Program-made: the position numbers and the translations under genes
Shown: positions 12,405-23,299 of the stretch, piece by piece
Layout of the letters: every line of letters starts with the position of its first letter
How positions within the stretch are numbered: position 1 is the stretch's first letter
The notes under the pieces: model-generated
The model's input: the letters and a program-made list of their open reading frames with translations, nothing else
Told to the model about the DNA's origin: nothing
The model's database searches: none
NCBI GenBank assembly: GCA_028673005.1
Contig: CM054117.1
Location: 49,507,370-49,571,369 of the forward strand
Direction: 5' to 3'
DNA length: 64,000 nucleotides
Source of the DNA: Tanypteryx hageni
Lineage: Eukaryota; Arthropoda; Insecta; Odonata; Petaluridae

Positions 12405-12883
12405 CAGGGCTCGACAAATTTTCTAAAAATCTAGGCGCCTCAAAACCTAGGAGCCAGCACAGGCGTTACATAATTTTGGCAGATATTTTTATCATCATCA
12501 AAATAATTGTCTAATACATTAGACATGAATCTGCTACAATAATTAAGTCATGCACACTTATTTCTATCACATTATGTAGCGAAATCTAATAAAATGAGCC
12601 TTATACATCTGAAAAAAGTCGAGTGGTATTCTGAAAACTAGTTAATGAACATGATTAAAAATTTGCACTTATTTTCAGAAACTTGAATGCTTCCAACAAA
12701 TATATGTATTATATTTTGCTGCCCTTACTGCTGAGCCCGACAATACTATATGACTACAGTATAACTAAAACCTAATTACAGCAAGCATATACAATATCTA
12801 GGTGCCAGCATGAAAATCTTAGGCACCAGCATGAAAATCTTAGGCGCCATGGCGACCTGGCACCTGGGATTTGTCTAGCCCTG
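12405..12883. mobile_element. hAT MITE (479 bp)
   Basis: Ends are CAGGGCTCGACAAA and TTTGTCTAGCCCTG, matching inverted repeats. They are flanked by the identical 8-bp duplication CTATACAA at 12397-12404 and 12884-12891. Subterminal repeats of the type ctaggcgcc / aggcgccat occur on both sides (12433-12460 and 12798-12850). It is non-coding, and the perfect target duplication suggests a fairly young copy. Confidence 0.88.
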
Positions 12884-13498
12884 CTATACAACAACAAATG
12901 TCTACAAGTAGCAGCAATAATCTTAGCAGGGTTTACATGGAGACAATTTTGCAGGAGCTTTTTCCAATTGCGAGTGATGGAGTGTGTGTATCTGTAAAAG
13001 AAAGGATGAGATAGGATTTTGAAAATGATGATAAAAAACTAGATGATTTATGAGAAGACAATCATAGGTGAAAGAATGCATGTGTATATGGAACAGTTTT
13101 GTCTCATTTGTTATCTGTAAACAAGCACGTGACTCATTCCTTCCATACATTGTTTACGCACACAGTATTAGTCAGACAACAGAATGCAAAGGTCTTTTGA
13201 AAGTGCCAACCTAGAAGATGAGTGCAGGGCCATCCCCAGGCGGTAAGTTGGTGAGTTGGTTTTGTAGGCTAATTTAACATAAGTCACTTTATGGGCTCAA
13301 ATTGCGTTTGTCCTATATCTCATTGTTGTTGAAAGCAGACAACATATATATATATATATCGGATATGGGAAAATATGTGGAGGGTAAAGTTGAGATGCGA
13401 ATGCAAAAATCAGTATCAGTGCAAACCTCTAGTTTCTACTAAAATTTGGCTTCGGCACACTTCCCAGGGGCAACATGGAAATTATGTCATATCGAATA

Positions 13499-14171
13499 CC
13501 TTATTTACTCGTGTAATACCCGAATGCATGTAATGCCCGCACCCCCGTTTTTAGAGCTAAAGATCTGGAAAAACTGGAATTCGTGTATTGTACGCACTTC
13601 TGAAATTTCAATGTTGATATTTTATGGCAACAATGGTTAAATAATCTATCTGAAACTGAGTTTGATGATACAATGGGGGACTGTCAAAATATTTAATTGT
13701 TTTTTTTTAACTTTTTGTAATAGACTTAATTACTCCGTGAACATTTTTTTGTTAATTCGTCTTCATTATGCAAAAAAAAATTAAAATAACTCTTTTTAAA
13801 TATCCCATGAAAACGGCCTCCAGGTTGGAGAGAGAGTAGTAAGGGGTATGTGATGTCATCACATGCCACTTGTTTAAACGTACGACTGTACTGAAAGCGT
13901 GTGGTTTTAATATTTCGTCCTGTTGCTTTTCCTGATGTCGTAGCTAAAATGGAGAATATGGAACTTAAGAAGGGTTATAAGTATTGTCTGGTACCTCAGT
14001 GCTTAAATACAATGATTAAAACCCCGAGAAAATTGTTCATCACGCTGCCGAGCTCCTTGGGAAGAAATAAAAAGCAGAGAATATTGTGGTTGAAAAACAT
14101 GAGGAGATACGCATCTGATATATCGGAACGTACAACTACATTTGTCTGCAAAGATCATTTTAATCTAAGTA
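13499..14171 (+). mobile_element. Left terminus and 5' part of a pogo-type element carrying a THAP fragment
   Basis: At 13497 a TA is followed by CCTTATTTACTCGTGTAATA. This matches the terminal sequence of the pogo-like elements starting at 21409 and 27962. The element is cut at 14171 by a Tigger insertion and no matching right terminus was found, so its true extent is unknown. The link between this terminus and the THAP fragment downstream is inferred from position only. Confidence 0.45.
13949..14170 (+). pseudogene. THAP-type zinc finger domain fragment, interrupted
   Basis: From the ATG at 13949 the frame reads MENMELKKGYKYCLVPQC, then a Pro/Phe/Leu segment, RILWLKNMRR, and VCKDHF. This matches the C2CH THAP DNA-binding domain (CxxxxC, invariant W, CxxHF). 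THAP domains occur at the N-terminus of P-element transposases and of domesticated proteins. The frame is cut just after the domain by the Tigger element at 14172. Across the target duplication the frame runs into a stop within about 20 codons. It may be a transposase start or a single exon of a broken gene; no partner exon was found. Confidence 0.6.
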
Positions 14172-16406
14172 CAGTAAACTCTCTGTTATCCGGCATATAT
14201 GGGGAATGGGGGTTGCCGGTTAGATGAATATGCCGGTTGCATGAGAAATATGTTTATAGAAACCAAAAACAGTAAGTAAACTCTTGTATTCAAGCCTTAG
14301 TTGTCATAGAAATACAGTTAAAACAATGAAAATTAAGTAAAATGTCCATAATACAAATATAAATATATAAAATTTAATTGTTTATACACGAATTATTCCA
14401 CTTTATGAATGTCTAATGCCCGTGCAGCTGATGTCGAAGGTTGAGAAGACGGAGAATTGGCAGCTTTCTTGAATAAATTTCTTATGTCCATCTGCTTGCA
14501 TGCTTTCCTTCTCTCTTGTAAAAATTTGGAATGCAAAAGGTGAAATTGCATTACAGTTTGGGCAGGGAAGCATGTTTTGCTGCTCAACAAATTTTATGAC
14601 ATTTTCGAATCCTTCAGCAGCAGTCTGCCATGAGACTCGTTCAGCGTGTTCCTCCTCTTCATCACTTTCCTCTTCTTGCACCTTACATTTGTCCCGATTC
14701 AATACACTTTCAATAATTTCATCAGTATCTAATGTCGTCGTAACCGGAGCATCCTTGTCAACATCCAGCCATTCATCAAGTTCATATCTGGAAATGTTTT
14801 TCACTGGATGTGAAGCACTTGTGCAGTCAACTAATTCTAATATTTCGTCACGAACTTTTATTTGCTTGTTTTTTTTTGTCACAAAATTCCTTAAAACCCT
14901 CTTCCTCATCAGATGATCCTTCTTCAAACATAGCAAGAGGCCATAATTTTTGCCAGCATCTTTGGAGAGTTTCATTTTTCAGCTGGTCCCATGCACACAA
15001 TACGTTAAAAATGGCATCTTTGATCGAGTACTTGGACTGGAATTCTTGAAATTTTCCGTCATGGTTCATCAGTTTTCTCATGAAATTACGACTGTGCAGA
15101 AGTTTAAAATTTTGGATCACTCCTTGATCCATTGGCTGAATTAAACTGGTGACATTAGCAGGGAGATAACACGCAAAGATATTGCCATTAATTAAGTCTT
15201 TTGCAGGGGGATGAGCACGACAATTATCTAATAATAGCACAACTTGGCTATCTTCAGGCATTCCTTTCTTTCGCAAATGTTCTTTCACAGAAAGAACAAA
15301 AACATGATGACACCACCAAGTAAAAATTTCTGCATTCATCCAAGCATTGCTTTGGGCCTTGTAATCAACAGGAAGATTAATTACGCCTTTAAAACATCTT
15401 GGTTTTGCATACTTACCAATTACAGTTAATTTTAACTTGTTTGTACCTGCAGCATTCGCACATAAAAGCAGGGTTATACGGTCTTTGTTTTGCTTAAAAC
15501 CGTGAGCAACCTTTTCATCAGCACCAGCTAAGGTAGTGCTTGGAAGACACCTCCACATTAATCCCGTCTTGTCAGCATTGTATATTTGCTCGGCAGTCAG
15601 GCTATGCTCAATCACAAGCTTACTGAAACTATCACAGAATTCTTCAGCTGACTTTGTATCTGCAGATTTCTGTTCACCTGATACGTAAAGCTTTCGTATC
15701 CCATGCCGTATCTTAAAACGAGTGAGCCATCCCTGAGAAAAGTTACACTGCTCCATTATTTCCATCTTGTCATAAAATTCCTTCGCCTTTTCCACTAGCA
15801 TTAGACCAGATATGCATGCGCCTTCCGACCTCTTCAACAAGAACCATTCATACAATGCACTATCCAAGTCTTCAAGCTTAGGGGTATGAAGTGTATGACG
15901 CCGTTCTATGCTGTTATCACTTTCGGTTTTCACAAAAAACTCTGTAAGCTTTTCACTTTGCACCTTAATGTCATAGATTATTGACAAACCAACATTGAAT
16001 TCTTGCATAAGGACATTACGATTTTCACCATTTGTAGACTTTTGCAAATTTTTTGTTTTAAAGAAAACGACATGTTTCCGCTTTAGTCCTCTAGAGGAAT
16101 TCTTCTTTGACAACCTTGCAAATTGAGGGGTGGAAAATTTCCGATAAAAAACACGATCACAATTTTCGCTCATAAAGTCTCCGATGCACATGTTACTCAA
16201 ATAGCCGGATATAGCAAGCATAGCAACTATTGAGAGTATATTGAGGTATCGAATACATGAAAAACGATGCCAGCGACTGCCACAACCGAAAAAACTACCA
16301 CGAGAATTGAAACGCCATAGTAGATAATTTCAAGCAAGTTCAAAACTTTATACCTGTTGCGTGAGAATTCCGGATGCTTGAGTACCGGATAATTGGGAGT
16401 TTACTG
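14172..16406 (-). mobile_element. Tigger/pogo element, near full length (2.2 kb)
   Basis: Inverted ends CAGTAAACTCTCTGTTATCC and, in reverse, CAGTAAACTCCCAATTATCC are flanked by TA at 14170-14171 and 16407-16408. The length and the single long transposase gene on the minus strand match autonomous Tigger elements. It inserted into the THAP fragment that starts at 13949. It is the best preserved transposon in the window. Confidence 0.9.
14403..16221 (-). pseudogene. Tigger/pogo transposase with one frameshift
   Basis: The minus-strand frame opens at 16221. After a basic start comes the psq-like helix-turn-helix ([14 protein letters not shown]), the CENP-B/Tc5-type helix-turn-helix ([13 protein letters not shown] to [12 protein letters not shown]), and the DDE_1 catalytic core with its three acidic residues in [15 protein letters not shown] and PMDQG. 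The spacing is that of active Tigger transposases. At about 14,870-14,880 a run of nine T (A in the coding sense) shifts the frame. The continuation (14403-14975, other frame) encodes an acidic C-terminal tail with DEEEE and a CPNC pair. One base at the homopolymer separates the two, so it may be a mutation or a sequencing error. The protein is otherwise uninterrupted for about 610 residues. Confidence 0.85.
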
Positions 16407-16495
16407 TACTAGTTATATGTATGTACATAATTTTATCATCACAAAACACTCGGCAAACTTCGGTTACCAATAGGATGTGATTGGGTTCGGCATTA

Positions 16496-17330
16496 ACTCG
16501 TCCATTTTAAATTGCTTTTTTTATAAATATCTGTTAAAAATTTAATGAAAAAACTTTATATTTGCCTATAACATAGCCATACAATACCACCTCATAAAAT
16601 AATCGGTAATTCCCGATATTTGACAGTCTCCCATTACCGCAAAATGCAAATATTTAAGAAGTGACTTCTAAAAATGATTTTTAGTACTTTTTTAATGTGC
16701 GTAATCATGAACAACTTGAAAACCTATTTTGGAGTCTAGCTCCTTAATCTCGAAGAAAGGTTCAATTTTTAGAGCAAATTTTATGGAAATAAACTTAAAC
16801 CGTTCATGCTCAAAATAAATCCCACAGACATCACATAATACCAAAAAAACCTGTCACTACTGTCCGCGTCAAAAAGACGTGCATCTCAACTTTGATGCGC
16901 GATCATTTGCACTATGTTTATTGGAAAGAATATACAAAAATACCATAGGAAAGCTCATTTTATGCTTAATAAGGTTTGAGTTTTTAATATTTTTAGAAAG
17001 AAAATGTAAAATTTTACGGCGAGTTAGTTAAACACAGAAACTACCCGTAAAAACCAGCTGCGCAGCCAACTTTCGCGAAAGTAGTCATATATAATAATTC
17101 ATAAACGAATAACTACTGAACAAAATCTTTTGAAATTTAAAACAGTGATGAACTAAGATATAATAGAGGCAATGCAATAATTTTCTAAGCCCTATGTTAA
17201 TTACAATGGTTTTTATTGGGTTACAACTTTAAAAAGAAACTCGTCAGTAGGGAAAAATGATAGAGGAATTCTGAAAACAATGTTGTAAAGAGAGACTTAA
17301 AGAAAATTTTTCGTAGGAATCAGATTTTGT
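16496..17330 (+). repeat. Left long terminal inverted repeat
   Basis: About 835 bp. It pairs with 19300-20115 over essentially its whole length, including the motif actttcgcgaaagtagtcat. It carries a few small indels relative to the right copy, for example an extra block near 17265. Confidence 0.85.
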
Positions 17331-17495
17331 TTTAACATTTTTGTTTTTGTTTAATTAATTTTAATCTACACACAGTACCGTATATGTTGCTTTCTGGGCG
17401 CTTTGCGATGTTGCCAAATGTCTCATTTCTCTCCCTTGCTGATAGGCGGTCTCTCACCTTCATCATGGCCTGCACAAAAACCCCCTGATCTCCTC

Positions 17496-19012
17496 TTAAG
17501 TTTCGTCCACACTGATTTCGTCGCTGCTGGAATCCTCATCGAGGTTGATAATTAAGGGTTCCACGATATTCTTTAGCACTTGGTCCTTGGCGGCGTAGAA
17601 GTCCTCCACCTTGATAGTGTGCTTCACAGCGTTTTCCCACACTCGCTCCGGGGTGTTACGCAGTGCCTCCTTGCACAGTTGCAGGACGTCTTTGATTTTG
17701 TGCGTTTTGTTGCGCTTAGCCACGTAATCTTTAACCCAAGCCCATATAAGCTCGATTGCATTGAGTTCACAATGGGCCACTGGAGTCCAAATTAGCTTTA
17801 CTCTCTTGCCGCTCTCTTTGATGATGCTATCTAGCAAGTATCTGTGAGACTTGAAATGAGGTCTGCCGAGTTAAAGTAGTTCGCTAATGGTTAAAGACTC
17901 GTATGTATCTTGCCAGCTGGAATCATCTACCTCTGGCTCGATGCGATGCTCAATTAGCCAATTTATTATATCGTCCTTATGCCAACTTTTGGACGGATTT
18001 CTTTTTGTTGGGTTTGCATGGTGTGATACGGGGCTTGGTCAATAACAATAGCGGTTACATGATCCATCGCATTTAAAATGCTCCTAAGATACTCCTCAAA
18101 GGGTCGAGCATTCATCTCGGAATGATAGTCACCATCCTTTTTGTTTCTCTCGAACACGAGCATACAGTCATTCTCAGGCTGGAGAAAACCATCTTCACCC
18201 CCTATATGCAAAATAATTATTCTTTTTCCGGCACCAGAGGGAGTAATAAGGCCACCTTTCCAGCAATTGACCTCTTGAATTACACCTCGATCATAGTAAA
18301 TATCATTATTACTTTCATTCGCATTTTCCTGCCAACCATATGATAGTGCGTGATTTGCTCCACAAAATGTTTCGTCCAAATATATAATTTTCCATCCTCT
18401 TTGACGAGCTGACTTTGTTTCCCGAATAAACTTTGCACGTTGGTCCAGGATTCGGCGACTTTCAATGCATACAGGCTTCGTGTTGTATTTTTTAAAGCCA
18501 AAGCCAAGCATCTTCATCCACCGTAACAAAGTAGATTCACTTACGTCTGGAAAATCAGGAAAATCTGATTTCAGTTCGATTAGAATATTAGACACTTATG
18601 GATATTCTTTTCTTAAGTAAAAACTATGCACTTTTCTTCATAGCACTCCTTGAAACATTTCGTCTAATACGATTCGCGCTCTACCGCTACTTTTTTTGGG
18701 AGAACTTTCTGAAGGACGCACATTTTCCTTGCACTCATTACTTACATTTACTACAGTCCTTTCACTAAGATTACAACACATTGCAGTATTGTTAACAACT
18801 TGATTAGGATCAAATTTAATCACACCATCTTTGACCATTTGAAAAAATGTTCTAGCACTTTGAATGACATTTTTCTCATGGCTACGTAATTTTTTGTTAA
18901 TCACAAAAGGCTCACTTTCTAAATTATTTTATTGATCACTCGAGAAAAGACCGCATTTGTTACTACTAATATTTTCTATTCGTTGTAAAGCTTGTCGCTT
19001 TCTTCGAGGCAT
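17496..19012 (-). pseudogene. IS630/Tc1-mariner (DDE_3) transposase, degenerate
   Basis: The frame begins at 19012 with MPRRKRQALQRIENIS and meets a stop about 27 codons on. It resumes as an N-terminal helical region (18638-18904). The catalytic part is at 17966-18595, with IIYLDETFCGANH (first D) and AIVIDQAPYHTM (second D), then a frameshift. The C-terminal ORF (17496-17837) carries HCELNAIELIWAWVKDYVAK, giving the final E. The DDE triad can therefore be recognised but is spread over three frames with at least three disabling changes. Family placement rests on the LDE, IDxAxxH and LNxIExxW motifs. Confidence 0.8.
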
Positions 19013-19299
19013 AGCGAAAACACGAGGCACCAACTGGACTGAGATGTGACACTAAATAAACTAAGAAAACAAAACTCTAGACAAAACAAGTACCTTCTTT
19101 ATTACTCATTATATGAGTCATTAGCAACCTCCAATGAGGCTAGATAGAGAGAGAAAGAGATAGGAGTTTAAATCCTGCTCAGCCATCCCGCACACCAGAT
19201 TGGTGTGGCAACGTCGCTACCTACATCAGCATAGGAAATGAAGTGCCTTATGGCTACAAAGAAAAATATCTATATAAATTTATTAAAAGTCTATATTAA

Positions 19300-20115
19300 A
19301 AATTTGGTCCCTACAAAATATTTTCCTTATGTCTCTCTTTACAACAGTGTTTTCAGAATTCCTCCCCACTGATGAGTTTCTTTTTAAAGTTGTGACCCAA
19401 TTAAAACCATTGTAATTAACATAGAGCTTAGAAAATTTTGCATTGCCTCTATTATATCTTAGTTCATCACTGTTTTAAATTTCAAAAGATTTTGTTCAGT
19501 AGTTATTCGTTTATGAATTATTATATATGACTACTTTCGCGAAAGTTGGCTACGTAGCTGGTTTTTACGGGTAGTTTCTGTGTTTAACTCGCCGTAAAAT
19601 TTTACATTTTCTTTCTAAAAATATTAAAAACTCAAACCTTATTAAGCATAAAATGAGCTTTCCTATGGTATTTTTGTATATTCTTTCCAATAAACATAGT
19701 GCAAATGATCGCGCATCAAAGTTGAGATGCACGTCTTTTTGACGCGGACAGTAGTGACAGGTTTTTTTGGTATTATGTGATGTCTGTGGGATTTATTTTG
19801 AGCATGAACGGTTTAAGTTTATTTCCATAAAATTTGCTCTAAAAATTGAACCTTTCTTCGAGATTAAGGAGCTAGACTCCAAAATAGGTTTTCAAGTTGT
19901 TCATGATTACGCACATTAAAAAAGTACTAAAAATCATTTTTAGAAGTCACTTCTTAAATATTTGCATTTTGCGGTAATGGGAGACTGTCAAATATCGGGA
20001 ATTACCGATTATTTTATGAGGTGGTATTGTATGGTTATGTTATAGGCAAATATAAAGTTTTTTCATTAAATTTTTAACAGATATTTATAAAAAAAGCAAT
20101 TTAAAATGGACGAGT
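19300..20115 (-). repeat. Right long terminal inverted repeat
   Basis: Reverse complement of 16496-17330. It ends at 20115 in GGACGAGT followed by ATTA. Confidence 0.85.
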
Positions 20116-20569
20116 ATTATAAGTACTAAATTTGGTTAAAATTGATGTGAACAGTTCAACACAAATAAGTGTAAAAATAATTTTTTTTATCCCTTGTATT
20201 GTAACAGCCCTGCTTTCTATATCTATATTAAACATCTTGACGTTGTTATGCTGCACGCCTACTTCATACAAAATTTCGTTGAAATCCGTTGGGCCAATTC
20301 CTTCCAAATTCATAATTACCGAAAAGTGTAAGTTTGCACCCATGCTTAGTTGATCTGGTCCAAATATGTCATTTTGGCATGTATTATACCAAATCCGAGT
20401 CCAACAATAGTTGCTATGGCAACACGCTTGTAATGAGTGATAAAAACTGCAAAAATGCCACTATTTACACGAAATTCTAAGAAATGCAATTTATAAGCAA
20501 AATTCTACAATAAAAATTAGAATCTTCATTTCTTTCCTCAGAAAATAGTACAAATCCAGCACTGATATT

Positions 20570-20845
20570 ACAATTATAAGATATTTTAATGTTCAAGATA
20601 AAATTACCCTGCACGATAGATTTCAGATTTCCCATGTAAATCAAATGGGAAGCATAGTTCCAGGAATCAAATCTGGGACTTCAATCTTCACAACAAAAAC
20701 TATCCTCGAGATCTTGGCCCAAGTAGTAAGAGATTTTCATGAAAACCAGTCTATTGGTTCAAAAGTTAATAAAAAGGGATGGACAGACAGACACAACAAT
20801 GAAACTATAAGCCTATTTTCATTCTGGAAAGTAGGCTAAAAATAA
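20570..20845 (-). repeat. Dispersed repeat with B-box-like core, copy 1
   Basis: Read on the minus strand it starts with ttttagcctactttccag, passes a segment with tgtctgtctgtccatccc, and contains agatttgattcctgg, which resembles a tRNA B box. The same order of blocks occurs at 32510-32800 and 59960-60190. It could be a SINE or another short element; the class was not determined. Confidence 0.55.
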
Positions 20846-21408
20846 TGAAAGGGAAGTACTTGCATGCCGGTCTATGAAAATTACCCAACACCAGGGACCA
20901 AACACACACACATTGTCACACAATCTCCGGGTTTAACGGAAACTACTGCACGCCAGGGATCATTTTTCTCACACATGCACAAGCTGGTTTTTTGTCAAAA
21001 TCTATCATAAAAAAATCAACCCTTAGCTTAAATGCGAGTCTGAGAAAAAATTTGGGCTTCAGATTAGGTCTCATAGTCACCCATATATGGCAGTACGTCT
21101 CTCATTGCCATCATGTTCAAATTATATTACTATTTTTTTAGTAAAGTAAATATTTGACCTGCGATGAATATCAATGAATAAATAATAAAGCTAGAATATT
21201 GAATTTAGCAGTATCTTTGTTTTGTTACCGTTTTTACCTGTTATTTTGTTTCTAAATGCTATTGGATATTTTCTTTTGTTTCTCAGGCCTATGCATATGT
21301 ATCATTAAGTATTATTTGTATTATTTTTCATTAATCATTAAAAGAAGTTCCTATTAGTTTTACTTGGCTATTGTAGTTATTGCCTTGGTAGTTTGCCAGT
21401 TAGAGATA

Positions 21409-22178
21409 CCATATTTACTCATACTCCGTGCTCCCCTATTTTTTCCGAGGGAAAAAAATTAATTTAAGCAGGAATAACTTTAAAAAAATATAAAATCCGG
21501 CTCTTCAATGGTTCCCACTCCCTGAAACTAGTTTTGTTCAAATTATGTATCTTGACTTCAAAATTCGATTCAAAAAGAAAATTCACCAATCCGCAATCGA
21601 TTCCGAGTTAATTATCTCCATCTCCCCCCTACTAGGTGATGTAATTTATTGGGCTATCTCTTTACACTGATACTAGCAGAAATCTTATCTTTGATAGTTC
21701 TGTTAACCTCTTAATAGTTTTTAATGTAACATTACGCAACTTCGTCCACAATTTACCCTGTTTTGAGGTAATATCAAAGATAACTTGGGCATATTATGCA
21801 CTTTATCTTTAGTAATATTATGCACCGATGCGGAGCTTCACGTATTGCTTATTTTTGACGTAATATGGTGCTCAGCATTGATAGCCTGTACAGTAAGGTC
21901 CTCTCTTGCACCAGTGGTGGATTGCGGACCGGCAGTGTACCAGACGCGGCGGTTGAGAAACACTGACCTAAACATTTGTTGGTCACATAGATATGGGTAG
22001 ACTTCGTAGATTTTAACGTCTTCTGCATATATAGATGTAGTTGCAATCATATTGCAGAAAATTTACTATTGATAAAATTTATATTACTTGGTCAGAAAAC
22101 CCTGTGTAAGACGCGCACACTCTTTTTTTCACCGGCGTTCTGGGTAAAAAGGTGTGTGGGGTACATAAGTAAATACTG
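21409..22178. mobile_element. pogo-like MITE (770 bp)
   Basis: Ends CCATATTTACTCATACTC and, in reverse, CAGTATTTACTTATGTAC form inverted repeats between TA dinucleotides (21407-21408, 22179-22180). The same terminal type is seen at 13499, 23300 and 27962. It has no coding capacity. Its right end lies only 31 bp upstream of the 4E-T exon at 22210, so it supplies part of the intron's acceptor region. Confidence 0.75.
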
Positions 22179-22209
22179 TAATTAAATGGAAAATTTCTTT
22201 TCTTTTTAG

Positions 22210-22431
22210 TTCAATCATTGCAGAATCAAATGGCAGGGATGCAGAGTAGAGGAGCTGCTGGTGGAACAGGAAATCGAATGAATACTGGAGGTTTCTCAAT
22301 ACCACATGGTCTTAACCCTTCCCTTCAACAACTACTTCTTAACCAAAATTCTTATGTTGGGATGGGTGGAAATATGGGTGGAGCAGTTGGAATGGAGCGT
22401 TCACATCCTTCATCTTTGGGGGTTAAGTCTG
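22210..22431 (+). CDS. 4E-T: 4E-T internal exon (222 nt)
   Basis: Acceptor tctttttag and donor CTGG|TAAGT (GT at 22432), phase 1 on both sides. It encodes VQSLQNQMAGMQSRGAAGG, a Gly/Met/Asn-rich region with IPHGLNPSLQQLLLNQ, and ends SLGVKSG. The LxPSLQQLL block fits the conserved short helix that precedes the C-terminus in insect 4E-T. Confidence 0.82.
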
Positions 22432-22689
22432 GTAAGTTTTAGTGTATTTAAACATGCTACGTAATCTTATTTATGAATTTTGTAGTGGGAATGAATGTGT
22501 CATATGCCATTGCCAGCAGGATGGAAATGTGTACACACTCATAGCGTCCACCAAATAGGCCTGGTGCTGTTTTGTTTGTGTTTTTGAGCTGGAAGGCAAT
22601 GAGGCAATCCTTTTTCTCATAAGTACCAGGATTCGAGTCCAGGCAAAATGCTTCTTTTGTTCTTTGTCAAGACTTTCTCATTTTTTTCT

Positions 22690-23115
22690 CTGAAACTACA
22701 AGGCTGTATCAATAAGTGACTATAATTAGCTATATTTCCCAAATTTATTACTTGACTTTAATAAAACTAACATAGTACATCGTGACATAGGTATATTATT
22801 TTCAACACAGCCACTTAGTTTGTTCAGGCAATTGTTCCAGCACAATGGAATGTTTTCTGTGTTAGTAATAGAAAGCTGTGATGTAAATCAGTACGTGACT
22901 GCTGCTATCTCATCATGGTCATCGTACGTGATGTATTATACTCCAAGATGCATTTTTAGGGGTCTGAACTGACAGTAATCCAATGGAGCCAAGTCAAAGC
23001 TGTAGGCCAGGTGGGACAATTTCACAGTTGAAAACATGCAAAAAGTTTGGCAGTACAGTTTCTCTTGAGATGCCCCATTGTCATTTTGCCTGTATTTCAG
23101 CTAGCATCTTCAGGT
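22690..23115 (-). pseudogene. mariner transposase C-terminal remnant
   Basis: The minus-strand translation contains SFDLAPLDYCQFRPLKMHLG, matching the mariner SPDLAPSDYHLF.PLK.HLG block that carries the last catalytic aspartate. Further on it reads CWNNCLNKLSGCVENN, matching the mariner WxKCxxxxGxYVE end. Stops and frameshifts are frequent. The catalytic middle and N-terminus are absent. Confidence 0.65.
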
Positions 23116-23299
23116 TGACTTTAAGAAGAAACGACAAACAGGTGGAACATCCTGAGGAAAACTACTACCAGAACATTGCCACGAAAGGCTTCATGCTAAA
23201 ATGCAGGTTTCTTGTTTTTACAATAGCATGAGAGTATGCGTTTTCATATATGAGAATTACAAATAAAATAAATAATACTAGATAGTATTTTTTATTATA

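Larger units (their letters stand above)
16496..20115 (-). mobile_element. DNA transposon with ~0.8-kb terminal inverted repeats
   Basis: The outer parts 16496-17330 and about 19300-20115 are reverse complements of each other with only scattered differences, starting ACTCGTCCATTTTAAATTGC on both sides. Both ends are flanked by ATTA (16492-16495 and 20116-20119). Between the repeats lies a degraded DDE_3-type transposase on the minus strand. Terminal repeats this long are unusual for the IS630/Tc1/mariner superfamily, which usually duplicates TA. Confidence 0.85.
11852..22209 (+). other. 4E-T intron (10.4 kb), transposon-rich
   Basis: Holds, in order: a Tigger-type end at about 11986 (CAGGCACTCCTCGGGTTATG); a hAT-like end at 12155; a complete hAT MITE (12405-12883); a pogo-type terminus at 13499; a THAP fragment cut by a Tigger element (14172-16406); a long-TIR IS630/Tc1-like element (16496-20115); a dispersed-repeat copy (20570-20845); and a pogo-like MITE (21409-22178). 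12884-13490 and 20116-20560 hold no recognisable gene. Confidence 0.7.

Noticed and set aside
14500..14916. 138-codon plus-strand ORF, Ser-rich
   Set aside because: Antisense shadow of the acidic C-terminal part of the Tigger transposase.
22550..22670. Possible second tRNA-derived SINE (ggattcgagtcc)
   Set aside because: B-box-like only; no A box at a suitable distance.
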